A stretch of 35,292 bases of DNA, taken from contig WSUB01000281.1 in NCBI GenBank assembly GCA_019633425.1, positions 1 to 35,292 of the forward strand, in the 5' to 3' direction. Both the position numbers and the translations under genes were made by a program. Of this stretch, positions 10,657 through 22,082 are shown one piece after another. Within the stretch, counting starts at the first letter, position 1, and every line of letters starts with the position of its first letter. The stretch comes from Tulasnella sp. 424 (lineage: Eukaryota; Basidiomycota; Agaricomycetes; Cantharellales; Tulasnellaceae). The notes beneath the pieces were generated by a model. It was given only the letters and a program-made list of their open reading frames with translations. It searched no databases and had not been told where the DNA came from.

Positions 10657-12877
10657 TTATCGACTCCACGACATCACCCGAGAGAAGGCCGCGCGGTTCG
10701 AGGCTGTTAATTCAAACCCAGTAGCTCCGGTTTCTCCAAAAATCCTTTCAGCTTGTTCATAAAGGCGTATTGCGTCATCAGACTGACCCTGGTCGCGATG
10801 GACATCGCCAAGGCACAACAGAGCCCAACCTTCGCCGTTTCTGTCGCCAATGTCGATACGAATTTGCAGGGCTTCGGTGAAAAGCTGAACGGCCTGGCGG
10901 AATTGTTTTTGAATCCGATACACTCCAGCAAGACCCAACAGAGCGGAAGCTCTCCCTCCTTGGTTTCCGATGTCGGTGTAGATTTGGACGGCTTCGGAGT
11001 AGAGCACAACGGCTTTGCTGTACTCGTCTTGAAGCCGATGCACCTCGGCAAGACCCCACAGAGCACCGGCTCTTCTTTCTCTGTTGCCGGTGTCGGAGCA
11101 GATTTGGACCACCTCGGAGTAGAATGTAGCGGCCTCACTGTACTTGTTTTGAAGCTTATGAGCCGCACCCAGACCGAGCAGAGCTTCGGCTTTTCCTGCT
11201 TTGTCGGCGGTTTCCGTGTAGATCTCCAAGGCTTCAGCGTAAAGTTTTAACGCGTTGGTATAGTCATTTTGATATCGATACATGTGCCCCAGTTTGATAA
11301 GAAGTTCAGGAGAGCGAGCTTGGGTATCCGACTTATTTGAGGCCCTCTGCGGATCCGGAGCAATCATTGGCTAGATGGTGACAGGTCAAATTTGTATTCA
11401 TGACCCAAAAGCCAGGACTACTCACCATCCAACTCATCAATCTTATACAATTCTCAGCTGTTGGTCGCTTGCTTGGATCGATACTCCAACACGTGATCAT
11501 TAGCGAGTAAAGTGCCCGTATCAACATCATGCTGGCGTCATCAGCAGTAGCTGGGAGATTTCCCTGAATGACGTGGATGATAACGGCAGAGTCCCTTTTG
11601 AGATTTGGAAAAGGAATTGAATTCGTCATAACCTATTTTAGCGTCGATTATAAGCTTTCGTCAAGAACACTGTCCAGATGTTGGCATACCTCATAAAATA
11701 TCCAGCCCAGGGCCCAGATATCGCTCCATAAGCCGGGTTCCATGCCAGGTTCGTCTTCCAAGAGCAGCTCCGGAGCGGCCCAGCGAAGCGTAAAATGATT
11801 GCCCTTCAGCGTTATGGTATTAGTGGCTTCACAAAGTTCTGTCTCCAACGACAGCACTGGCTGCGCGCCCTTTTTGCTTTTCTCGGGTTGAAGGGGGGGA
11901 TCTTTTTTTGTGAAACGACGTGCAGAACCAAAATCCGTGATGACTGCGCGACAATTAGAATTTACCAACACGTTGGCCTACGCAACGCAGAGTTAGGCTT
12001 GTCGGGGCTTCCTCTCACAGTCCGATCGAAACGCACCGATTTTAGGTCTCCATGGTATATCGGCGGGTTTTGACTATGAAGGTGATCGACTCCTACCACC
12101 ACGTCGGCGATCTGGAAAATGGTTTCTCAGAGGGTGCCATGAAGGAGAGGGTCCTGATCTTACCAGCTGTATTCGCTCTGGGATTTCCCAGTTAGCTGAG
12201 GCCACAAAGTCCTTTAAACTTCCGTTGTCCGCCCAAGGAAAGACTAGCCAGACCCTATCCTCCGACAGATCTTCAACAAATCCTTCAAGCTCGATGACGT
12301 TTTCATGAGACAGGTCGGTTAAGAATTCCGCTTCCCTGAGTGCCAACTGAGAGGACTTAGTGCGACAGCTCGACACGATGGGATAACTTATTCTCACCCC
12401 CAATACTCGCTCTTTGTCCTTTCCATTCTCGATCATCAGTTTCTTCACCCCTATGGCCTAACATATCGAAGCCAGCTCGGTCAATGACTTGTTGTAGGAA
12501 ACAAGTAACTCTAATCGGGGACGGACCTTTCGCTCGGGCGTTCCACCCATCCCGATGAGATGGGCTAAGTAGCCCAGCCAAGTTTTGGGAGAGGAATTAG
12601 AAACCAAAAACGCTCGCGAAACCGTCGCAAATCCTCCCCGGTACTCCGGGGCATGTTCCGGGAATTCTATCGAGGACGGCTCGATTCGCCATTTCGCAAG
12701 TTTTTGGAGTTTATCCCTCTATGTCGAAATGAACTACGGTAAGCGCCTATGCCTACTCTTCGTGGTTCGGGAGAGACGTACTAATTTGCTACTTAGCTGG
12801 GGCGTACTGCTGGAATCGCTTGGTTCAGATCCTTGCGAACCACGACGGTCGGCGTCGTTCTTTTGGTCCATTTGCAT
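10657..12877 (-). CDS. TKL-type protein kinase with C-terminal TPR array, copy 2 (8 exons, 5 TPRs)
   Basis: Predicted 604-aa protein. Exons: 12877-12782, 12718-12527, 12457-12398, 12346-12164, 12111-12037, 11977-11690, 11632-11426, 11370-10657. All are phase 0 and multiples of three, with GT donors (GTACGT, GTCCGT, GTGAG, GTAAG, GTGCGT, GTATGC, GTGAGT). Kinase motifs: YRGGFATVSRA loop, GVKK (family AVKK; Lys about 101 kept), REAEFL helix-C Glu, HGDLKS with Asp about 199, NVLVN, DFGSARR, AAPELL, DIWALG, CWSIDPSKRPTAE. It has five TPRs, one fewer than copies 1 and 3, of the form ALxGLAxVxRxQxxYxxAxxLYxEAxQI. Two oddities: the linker at the end of exon 2 (KTWLGYLAHLIG) is unlike the Ser/Asp/Gly-rich linker of other copies, and the C-terminal cap ends SRVMSWSR instead of the usual KLKPAEAE-like tail. 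Confidence 0.87.
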
Positions 12878-13789
12878 CGGATAGTTTAACGTAAACAGGT
12901 TCGAAGATGAGATGGGTCGATGGTCAGGTAGGAGCTTCGCTGTGGGGGGGGGGGGAAGCGTCAGGAGGGGTATGAGGGACGGAGTGGTGAATCTGAAGGT
13001 CTTTATAACACGGGATGCCCTGCGAACCACGCTCGTTCCGTTCTCCTCTGTGCCCTTGGACTTGAGGTAAAAGAAGTGTGCAACAGTCATGGGCGTTTCC
13101 AAGGCGTTTTCTCTTGAATGTTCGTCGCAAGCCACCAAGTTGCCCGCAATGTGGTGCTGCGAATAAAAGCACGCTGTACCGTTCGATTCGCTTCCACAAA
13201 GTAGGTCCCTAAGGCCCGTAGTCGATTGGATCTTCGAACCCGCTAGTTGATACTGAGTTTCATATTCTGCGCTCTCTCCTTCAAATACGTCGGTTCGACC
13301 CGGACTGCGAGCGAACGCGCGGCTTCAGTGCACACCCGCATGCTAACGCGTGTGTTGTCGTGCAACATCGATTGTACGCTTAGGATCCATCAGCGATGTC
13401 CACTTTGTCTCAGTAGCCCTGGACAGCCAAGTTACTTTTCAGCGTGTTTAGCGTAACCAGTAAGTCGAATGAATCGATCCGGGGGGAGGGGGAGGGCCCG
13501 CACGACTAAGACTCGAACGTAGGGAATGGTGGTGCAAATCTAGAATGATTGGTCGAACGTTGTTGGTGCACTTCATCTCTCTCATCAGGGTGCAGCTAGA
13601 TTTGGAGAACGGCGATCCTGAGTAGGCGGTCCGGACAGACTTGGAGACCCTGAGTTTAGTGGATGGACGATTACGTCATCACTCCGAAGGCTGGGCGTGC
13701 GCAACCTGAGGCCTTTTTTGCTCGTCACCTCATCTCTCTCCTCACCCAACGCTTGGCACGTCGATCGTGCAACAGAATCAAATGGGATG
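12878..13789. repeat. Intermodule spacer, copy 2
   Basis: No gene. Homologous to the spacers at 6244-7140 and 18647-19280, and at its right end (13620-13690) to 7495-7540. It includes a G homopolymer near 12945-12955. The minus-strand frame is open from the exon-1 start back to an ATG at 13138, but this run crosses the TATA box, so it is more likely promoter than coding. Confidence 0.65.
13002..13007 (-). promoter_or_regulatory. TATA box of kinase-TPR copy 2
   Basis: TATAAA on the minus strand within GTTATAAAGACC, about 125-130 nt upstream of the start codon. Position and context match copies 1 and 3. Confidence 0.6.
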
Positions 13790-15650
13790 TCTTCGATGGC
13801 TGTGAGTAGCACCCTTGCCTCATTTGCTCCCAAGGCTGCTGCCGTGAAGTGTGACCTTTCCCCGCTTCCTCTACAACCATCATTCACAGCCTGTCGCGCT
13901 ATCGACCCTCAAGATGCCATTACAAAACCATCTCAATGGAATAGAGCGCTGACCACATTCGATCGGATCACCAAGTTGGTCACCATCCTAGGCACAATAA
14001 CCACAACGCTCATTTACTTTACGACCGAAGGAAACTCACCCACCGGCAAAAAAAAACCCCCCCGCCTTTCGAGAGGGCAAGAAATTTCTCCACTCTCGCG
14101 AGCAGATGAGCTAGTACGAGCATGTTGAAGAACATGGATACGGGGGGCTCGGATTGCACGTTCGTTCGTCTCTCCGATCATTTCATTCGCTCGGTCCAAA
14201 CTACAATTCTCTAATGAGCCTTCAATCCGGCAGGGGACTCACTGCACGCATCTACTGTCCTCTTCAGGCCCCAGAACTTCTTCCTGTCCATGCTGCTCCT
14301 TCCATCGTCCACAGTTGGAACTCTCGAGGGCTGTTCCAATGCCTCGCTACGTCCCTGCCCACAAAGCGCGTCGACTCTCTACCAATATAACCGGAGCTCC
14401 CAAAGTCGACCCTCACAACAAGCAAGTCACACTCGGACACCCGCCTAATGACTCCGTACGGTGTCTTAGTCTAGGCCGTGGGCGCCTAAGACCTGGAGTT
14501 TTGGCGTTCGCGGTGTCAGGGAGGTTAGGGCTGCGAGACGATTTCGAGTGTTGCGAATCGTGGTAGCTGACTGTGGCAGCATCCTCTTTGCCTGTGGCTA
14601 TTCTTCCTATCTAGCATCCATGCTTCTTGAAAGAACTTCTCGACGCGGAGGAGCTTCGCGCGCGCGTTGTGGACTACATCGAGTCCCCCGCATTCCTGAT
14701 CAAAGCGATGAAGAAGTCGATCACTTAATGCACACGAGTAAGTCAAGGCGTGTAGTAACGACCTCTTTAGCCGTTTTATCTCTAATTAACCTCGTGTGCG
14801 CCTTTTAGCTGTCGTCGGCGGCGGTCCAACAGGTGTCGAATTCCCCGGCGAACTCCACGATTTCGTCAAAGACGACCTGCGCTCATGCCAGTGGTACCCC
14901 GAACTCGCCGACAAACTCAAAACCACACTCGTCGAAGCTCTACCCAACCTCTTACCCATGTTCAGCCGCGAACTGATCCAATAGCTCGAATCGACGTTCA
15001 TGGAGCAAAACATCGAGGTCCTCACCCTGACCATGGTTAAGGAAGTAAAGGACAAGACCGTCGTCGTCAAAAACGACAAGGGACAAGTCGAGGAGCTTCC
15101 TTTTCGCCTGTTGGCTTGGGCAGCGGGCAACGTTAGTAGGCCTATTACGAGAGACTTGATGACTCAGTTGCCGCAGCACCAGACAAATAGGAGGGGGTTG
15201 TTAGTAGATGATGATTTGAGGTTTTTATGCATCGAAGACGTTTACGCGATTAGAGACGTGAGTGCAACCCTCGTCAAAATCGCTTCTGCTTGAAACTGAC
15301 GCTGCGGGTAATTTGTTTGCCAGTGCACCGCTACCTCGTACGCACCAACAGGCCAAGTGGCGACTCAAGAGGGCCGATACCTCGCTTGTCTACTCAGTCA
15401 ACTCGCCAAGAAGGAAGCGCCCGAGAAGAAGCTTGCGGAATTGCGCGGAGAGAGCAGCGGGTTGGCCGAGGGACCAGAGGGCAAAGCCAGGGTACGTAAT
15501 CCACATCTCGTTTGCGACGGACAGCCGCGCGTCATGCTTTAAGAAAGTTTTGGTGGAATAGCACAACGCCGAAGAAATCGAATCTATCCGCAACCAGCTC
15601 AACAAGGCTAGCAAGATTCGTCCTTTCCATTACAGCCATTGCATGTCCCT
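13790..15650 (+). pseudogene. NDE-type alternative NADH dehydrogenase, relic D (best preserved middle part)
   Basis: This copy lacks only the C-terminal tail but is interrupted throughout. An N-terminal part at 13940-14020 reads RALTTFDRITKLVTILGTI. The region after it is broken by A and C homopolymers at about 14047-14060. RNYxLFTPLLPS-equivalent sequence is at about 14260-14310. From 14809 the frame reads [20 protein letters not shown], the NAD(P)H-binding GxGxxG motif of this family, then [23 protein letters not shown] and a stop at 14982-14984. Downstream the frame continues with VLTLTMVKEVKDKTVVVKND and LLAWAAGN. It then reaches GLLVDDDLR near 15200 and, after an intron at about 15260-15323, CTATSYAPTGQVATQEGRYL. 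Homology ends at about 15648 (RPFHYSH), where the tail is replaced by flank sequence. Selection has clearly been lost, but more sequence survives here than in relics A, C, E or F. Confidence 0.85.
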
Positions 15651-16294
15651 TTTTCCCCCAGAGCTCTACTACTTCAGCTTGCTTGGCTCTTATCTTTTCT
15701 CTGCCTGCTTGATGTTTGCACATGATAATATTCATATATTTAATGTCGATTTGAGCGACCGTGCAATGCTTGGGACGTAATCTCGAAGAAAGCGTGCTGT
15801 TTTGGTCGTCGAGGAGATCCCAGCGGACATTGGGCAATGACACGCAGCGCCCCGGTAGATGAAACATCTCGAAAATCCTGGTCGCATGCTGGTGGGATAG
15901 CATTAGTGGTGACATAGTTCGAATCGTTGTAGTTCTGCTCAACTTCGACTCCAAGGTACGGTGGTCGAGAAGCCTGCACTCTAGAACTTGGGTTACACGT
16001 CTACTCCAAGAGACGTTGCTTTGTAGCGGCTCCATCCGACCTGAGATTCATTCAGACAAGAGGATAACAATGGGATAAGTGTATAATACAGGACTTTCAG
16101 ACGACGAGATAGTACTAATCGATTCGAATGCGTCGCATGAAATAGATACGTACATACAAACAAGACGGATTACCAGAATCTCAAGCAACGGGATACGCAT
16201 CTCACAGTCGTGTACAGAAACATGCATAACACGAAATACAGTCGGGGAATCAAGAACCGAATCTCGCTCGATCTCGGAATGTCCCGGCGATAGA
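15651..16294. repeat. Shared 3' flank of the kinase-TPR genes, copy 3
   Basis: No gene. The left end (15650-15715) resembles 9990-10065, and from about 15720 the block matches 3303-3886 and 10068-10656. The NDE C-terminal exons present in relic C between these points are missing here, so a deletion joined NDE codons for RPFHYSH directly to the downstream region. Confidence 0.7.
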
Positions 16295-18646
16295 TCATTC
16301 CGTCTCCGCCAGTTTGAGTTTTCGACGGGATTCAGCAGCGTAGTTTAATACCATCTCCGCTTCCTGAGTAATTCCGATTTCTTCCCAAATTCCAGCAGCT
16401 TGTTCATAAAGACGTATTGCGTCTTCGTGCTGATCCTGGTCGTCATGGACGTTCGCAAGGCCACTCAGAGCCACGGCTCTTCCGCCTCTGTCGCCAAGGT
16501 CGATACGAATTTGCAGGGCTTCGGAGAAAAGCTGAACGGCCTGGCTGTACTGTTTTTGAAGCCGATAAACCTCAGCGAGACCCCACAGAGCGTTGGCTCT
16601 TCCTGCTCTGTCGCCGATGTCGGTGGAGATTTGTACGACCTCGGTGTAGAGTGGAACGGCTTTGCTGTACTCGCTTTGAAGCCGATGCACACTAGCAAGA
16701 CTATATAGAGCGCTGGCTTTCCCTGATGTGTCGTCTACTTCAGTGCAGATTTGGACGACTTCAGAGTAGAGCGCAATGGCATCGCTGTACTCATGTCGAT
16801 ACCGATGCACCTGACCAAGACCCCACAGAGCGTCGGCTCTACCTTGTCTGTCGCCGATGTCGGTGCGGATTTGTACGACCTCCGAGTAGAGCTGAACGGC
16901 CTTGGTGTTATTGTGTTGAAACCGATTCACTTCGGCGAGACCGAAAAGAGCGTCAGCTTTTATTCCTGCATCGTCAGGGGTCTCCGTGCAGACGCTCAAG
17001 GCTTCGGTGTAAAATTTTGACGCGTTGATATTGTCGTCCTGACGTCTATGCATCTCTCCCATTTCGACGAGAAGGTCAGCAGAGCGAGTCCGCGGAGCCA
17101 ACGTATTTACGGCCTGCTGCCGATCCGGACTAATCATTGGCTGTATTGCAACAGGTCAGATTGTAATCAAGTAACCCCAAGACTGGCATCACTCACCATA
17201 TGAGTCATTGACTTTCGGCACTCCTCAGCCGTTGGCCGCTTGCTGGGATCGAAGCTCCAACACGTGATCATGAGCGAGTAAAGTGCCCGGATCAACACCA
17301 TGCTGGCGTGGTCAGCAACGCATGGGACCTTTCCCTGAATGACATGTATGAAAACGGCTGAGTCCTTTTGGACGTTTTGAAACGGAATTGAATTCGTTAG
17401 AACCTATTTCAGCCCCGATTGTAAGCTTCCGTCGATATCAATATCCGGATTTTGGTATACCTCGTAGAAAATCCAGCCTAGTGCCCAGATATCGCTCCAT
17501 AGGCCAGGTTCCATGCCAGGTTCATCTTCCATGAGCAGCTCCGGAGCAGCCCAGCGAAGCGTAAATTGATTGCCCTTCAGTGTCATGGTATTGGTGGTTT
17601 CACAAAAGTCGGTCTCGAGCGACAGGGCCGGGTGCGCGGCCGTTTTGCTTTTCTCGGGTCGCACGGGATCCTTTTTCGTGAGACGGCGTGCGGACCCGAA
17701 ATCTGTGATGATGGCGCGATATTTTGAGTTCACCAACACGTTGGCCTACCCAGCATAGAGTTCAAGTTTTCCAAGTGTTAATTATATCGCATTAACATCT
17801 GGACCCACCGATTTGAGGTCGCCATGGTAGATCGGCGGATTATGACTGTGAAGGTACTCCACTCCTCTCGCCACGTCGTTTATCTGTTATACTGATTCTC
17901 AGAGAGGGCCATGAAGTATAGCGTCCTGATCTTACCAGCCATATTCGTTCCGGTATCTCCCAGTCGACTGAGGCCACAAAGTCCTTTAAATTTCCGTTCT
18001 TCGCCCAGGGAAAGACCAGCCAGACCCTGTCCTCGGATAGATCTTCCACAAATCCTTCAAGCTTGACAACGTTTTCGTGAGATAGCTCTGTTAAGAATGC
18101 CGCTTCTCTGAGTGCCAACTGAAAGGACTTAGCGCCGTGCGATATGATGGGATAACTTATTCTCACCCCCATTACTTGCTCTTTGTCCTTTCCATTCTCG
18201 ATCTTCAGTTTCTTCACCGCTATGGGCTAACGTATGGAAGCCAGCGCGGTCAATGACTTGTTATAAGAAATAAATCGATTCTCAGTGGAACAGACCTTTC
18301 GCTGGGGCTTTTCGCCATCAGACTTGTTCCCACCTCTCGTGTCTGCGCTGCTTCTCGAGGCGGAAGTAGACACCAACAACGCTCGTGAAACCGTCGCAAA
18401 ACCTCCTCGAAAGGCTGGGCCGTCTTCCGGGAATTCGATCGAGGACAAATTGATCCGCCATTTCGCGAATTTCTGGAGTTTATCCCTCTACGTAGAAGCG
18501 GACCATGGTAAACGCTTAAGGTTACACTTCGTGATTCGGGAGAGACGCACTAATTTTCTGCTTAGCTGGGGTGTACTGCCATTGTCGCCTGGATCGGATC
18601 CCTGCGGACCACAATGGTCGGCGTCATGGTTTCCGTCCATTTGCAT
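16295..18646 (-). CDS. TKL-type protein kinase with C-terminal TPR array, copy 3 (8 exons, 6 TPRs)
   Basis: Predicted 647-aa protein and the cleanest gene model here. Exons: 18646-18551, 18487-18296, 18226-18167, 18118-17936, 17883-17809, 17745-17461, 17403-17197, 17140-16295 (32, 64, 20, 61, 25, 95, 69 and 281 residues). All introns are phase 0 with GT donors and AG acceptors. Motifs by residue: glycine loop GGFATV 60-65, AVKK Lys101, helix-C Glu121, HGDLKS 197-202 with Asp199, Asn204, DFG 217-219, then AAPELL, DIWALG and CWSFDPSKRPTAEE. TPRs run from about residue 387 to the end, six 40-residue units all encoded in the last exon, with the GLAEVYRLQKQYSQAVQLFS pattern. No membrane segment, signal peptide or nucleotide-binding NB-ARC/NACHT domain is visible. 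Exon 7 starts VLTN instead of VMTN. Confidence 0.9.
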
Positions 18647-19419
18647 TGGATGGCTTAACTTAAGAAGGATCGAGTCGCAGGTGGGTCGATAGTCAGGGAA
18701 GACTTTCGCTGAGGGCGATGAAGCGAAAGGGGGTGGTATGAGGGACGGAGTGGCGAATCTGAGGGTCTTTATAACAGGGGAACCCTCGTGCCGTTCTCCC
18801 CTGTGCCTTTTTGCCTCGAGGCGAAGGAAGTGAGCAACAGTCATGGGCGCTTTCGAGGCTTCTCTTGGGAAATTCGATCAGGTGCTGCGGATAAGATCAG
18901 GTTGGACCGTGAACCCTTCGACTCGCTTCCACGAAGCAGGCTTTCGGGTCCCCCTAGCCGATTGGATCTGCGACCCCGCATATTCTTGGCTCTCTCCTTC
19001 GAAGATGTCGGGTCGACCCGGACTGCAAGCGAACGCGCGGTCTCAGTGCACACCCCATGCTCACACGTGTGCTGCATGTAGTACAGCAATCGATTGTACC
19101 TCAGAATCAGTACCCTGGACAGCTAGGTTACTTTTAGCGCATCTGGCAAGTCGAATGAATTGATCGGCGGAGAGTTCGCACGAAAAAAAAAAAGATTAAT
19201 AATCAAACGTAGGGAATGGTGGTGCAAAACTCGAATGATAGGGTTGAGCGTGGCTGTGAGCTTGATTGCTCTCACACAGGACGCAAAACAACGTTTTTCG
19301 TCCCATAAAATCACAATAAAATCGACTTAAAACCCCGTGGGTGTTCTCTGAGAGGTTCTGCCGGCGATAAATACCTTTCCAAAAGATACTTTTTTGGTTT
19401 TATTTTTTCTAACAACGTC
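18647..19419. repeat. Intermodule spacer, copy 3
   Basis: No gene. Homologous to 6244-7140 and 12878-13620 up to about 19280. Landmarks are the TATA box, the CTCGAGGCGAAGGAAGT block near 18815 and the CTCTCTCCTTCGAAGATGTC block near 18990. The minus-strand frame is open from exon 1 back to an ATG at 18844. The last 140 nt (19280-19419) are AT-richer and I recognise nothing in them. Confidence 0.65.
18768..18773 (-). promoter_or_regulatory. TATA box of kinase-TPR copy 3
   Basis: TATAAA on the minus strand within GTTATAAAGACC, about 122 nt upstream of the start codon of copy 3, in the same context as copies 1 and 2. Confidence 0.6.
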
Positions 19420-19935
19420 ATGAGTCTCCCCGATATCCATTCCCTCAGTCCAATCTAAAATCACTAATTATTATTCGCGTTCAATCTCACTGCAGGATCC
19501 ATCGCCCGCTTTTTCAGTCCTCATCAACCAACGAAGCTAGTCGGTCTTCGTTCCCCCTCCCTTCAGTCGAAGCTGGGACCCTTGAGGCCGTCTCAATGAT
19601 CCAATTCACCCGCAACGTCGCTCGCCAGTTAGTGTGCCGACACCGACGAAGCCGAGGCTCGCAAAGGCGATTCTCACAACAGGTCACCACCGCGGACTTG
19701 TCAGACATCAAAGGAGACGTCAACGTATGACCATTCTATGGGATGTCTCTGTCTACGCTCGAGCCCCGAGATTCAGACATTTGGTTTTCCCAGTGTCGGG
19801 TGAGGAGGCGAACCGAGATACGGTCATTTTTTAAATCGGTGAGAATTTGACATCATTTACTTCGCTCTGTGACTACCCCCATCTCTAGTTCTCATGCCTC
19901 TTTCAGAAACTTACCGATTCTAAGAAGCTTCGTGA
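19420..19935 (+). pseudogene. NDE-type alternative NADH dehydrogenase, relic E (short fragment)
   Basis: Only a central fragment remains. It starts near the intron before the RNYxLFTPLLPS exon (GTCTCCCCGATATC near 19425, an acceptor-like CTGCAG near 19493), then sequence related to VGTLEARSIIQxTRYVARHK at about 19570-19625. VTTADLSDIKGDVN follows at about 19682-19725, then a degraded ADTQTSGIPGVKE region near 19765-19800. An intron-like gap and KxLxDxKKLRE at 19905-19935 end the homology. Frameshifts occur within each block. The rest of the gene is absent. Confidence 0.65.
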
Positions 19936-20572
19936 GAGTATCATGGGCCCTATGCGCTGTGGTATTAATCATTCACGGTGCTGCTTGCTGCCCGAAGTTA
20001 TGTGTTGGTACCAGTGAGCAAACTGAGGGTTAGTGTAGCTTGAGTCTATAGGAGCTTTGACAGGCTTACAGATATGAAGCTGTTGTGCTAGTGGGATTTT
20101 AGATAAAATTCATATTCTTATGTGGGTGACGCTGATAATGCTGTTCATTCATACCCGTTTGATGAGCAGTCAGCGTACACTCGCACGACCAAATTTCGGG
20201 TGAAATGAATGTCTTCTGTGACCGACGCTGGTGTTCTGGTTTGCCCAACATGAGCTTGAGCCGTACGGGAATAAACCCATGACCGGTTTGCACAATCAAT
20301 TTATACCCATCAGTCCAGTGTTTCATCTTAACCAAAGGACGGCGGATAGAGAATTGGGAACAAGATTGGAAACCTCACAAGGTGTTTAGAATTTCAAATG
20401 TCACCGAAACCTGAAATCGATTGAAGTAATGAAGTTGGATAACAACTAACGTTTCTTGGATATTGCAACTATTCTTTTAAACACAAAGAATGAGCGACCT
20501 GGATTGGATAACAAATAAATTTGGGGAAGAATCATGATTGGAAGAAAATACCACCACTATACAACTCCTAAA
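19936..20572. other. AT-richer stretch downstream of the WD40 gene
   Basis: No supported gene. Base composition is visibly AT-richer than in the rest of the window, especially 20330-20570. A 78-codon minus-strand frame at 20099-20335 shows no motif that I recognise. The block does not resemble the 3' flank that follows the kinase-TPR genes, so the WD40 gene probably arrived with its own 3' side. Confidence 0.45.
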
Positions 20573-22082
20573 TCAAAGCTCGAGTATCTGAGAAACATCA
20601 AAAATGGAAAGATGGTCGTTACAAAAAACAAAAAGTATCTTCCCAGAGAGGATAATCTGACGTCCATAATCGCCCCAGTGTGGTGAAGGAAGCCAAAATA
20701 AGCGGGAGGAAAATACCGTTATCCAACGATCTTGAAACCCTACTGAAAGACCAAGAAGATCGGATGGAGTGTAAAGTCTTTGATGTGTACTGGCATCCCA
20801 TGCGGTGAAACCACCAGACCGATCTTTTGCCATGAGATGGTTGCCATTGGACGAGAATCGGACGGACCGCACCCAGTCCCTCTGACCTGTGAGTGGTTTG
20901 CCGAGCGCCATTTGGGTCTGAGGGTCCCAAAGTCGAACCGTTCTGTCGTCGGATCCGGATGCTAGATGCCTCCCATCGGGGGAGAAGCAGACAGACTTAA
21001 CCCAATTACTGTGACCCTGGGGTGGTTGACCAACACCCGTTCCGGTCTGAGGATCCCAAAGTCGAATTGTCTTGTCAAACGATCCGGACACCAGGGACTT
21101 GCCATCGGGTGAGAAGCAGACGGACGCAGTAACATTGCTGTGACCCTCGAGCGGCTCCAAGACCGCTGTTCCGGTCTGAGTGTCCCAAAGTCGAATTGTG
21201 TTGTCATCGGATCCGGATGCTAGAAGGTTGCCATCGGGTGAGAAGCAGACGGACCTAACGCAGTCGTGGTGACACGTGAGTGGATCACCAATCACTGCTC
21301 TAGTCCGATAATCCCAAAGCCAAACTGTCCCGTCGCTGAATCCGGATGCCAGAAGCTTCCCATCGGGTGAGAAGCAGACGGATACGACGGACGCGCTGTG
21401 CCCCGTGAGTGGTTCACCAACTACCATTCCGGTCTGACAATCCCAAAGCCAAATGGCTCCGTCGCTGAATCCGGATGCCAGATACTTGTCGTCGGGTGAC
21501 AAGCAGACAGACTGAACTGACTTTCTGTGATCCGTGAGTGGGTCGCCAACTGCCATTGCGGTCTGAGCATCCCAGAGTTGGATTGTCATGTCAACGGATC
21601 CAGATGCCAGAAGCTTGCCATCGGGTGAAAAGCAGATGGAATTAACCCAATGACTGTGGCCGTTGAGTGGTTCACCAACTGCGGTTCCCGTCTGAGGATC
21701 CCAGAGTTGAATTGTCTTCTGGGATCCGGATGCCAGAAGCTGGCCAACGGGCGAGAAAAGGACGGACATGACATAGCTGCTGTGACTGGTGAGCGGTTCA
21801 CCGACCGCGGTTCCGGTCTGAGGATGCGTCTTCCTCGAATTCGATCGAGGACGGGTCAATTCGCCATTCCACAAATTTATCGAGCTTATCCCTCTATGTA
21901 AATAAGAAAGGCTTTCATGAGGAATTGTCGTCGTTCGTCGTGATTTGCGCGAGACGTACTAATTTGGTACTTGGCGTAGGTAGTGGACTTCCGGGATCGT
22001 CTGGGCCGGACCCAGAGAGACTACGACGACTAGCGTTGTCGTTTTCGTCGACACTCCTCAGTCGTCTCAGAAGGGCAAACAT
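20573..22082 (-). CDS. WD40-repeat protein carrying the promoter and first exons of the kinase-TPR family (chimera, probably frameshifted)
   Basis: Exon 1 (22082-21960, starting MFALLRRLRS and ending STKL) and the beginning of exon 2 (from 21893, RDKLDKFVEWRIDPSSIEF) are homologous to exons 1 and 2 of the kinase-TPR genes. The GTACGT donor, acceptor and TATA-bearing upstream region match too. Just before the kinase glycine loop the homology stops and a WD40 array begins in another frame. Eight 43-residue WD40 repeats (SVCFSPDGKLLASGS...IRLWDxQTGTAVGEPL type) fill about 21820-20780, followed by a C-terminal tail ending at 20573. Repeats of this kind form a beta-propeller used for binding, and in fungi often serve as the sensor part of NLR-like proteins. 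In the kinase-leader frame a stop occurs at about 21798-21800, so leader and WD40 parts are offset by one base at about 21833. Internal initiation, an unseen splice or a sequence error could rescue it. Confidence 0.75.

Noticed and set aside
20099..20335. 78-codon minus-strand frame downstream of the WD40 gene
   Set aside because: No motif and no splice sites linking it to the WD40 exon, which has its own stop at 20573.
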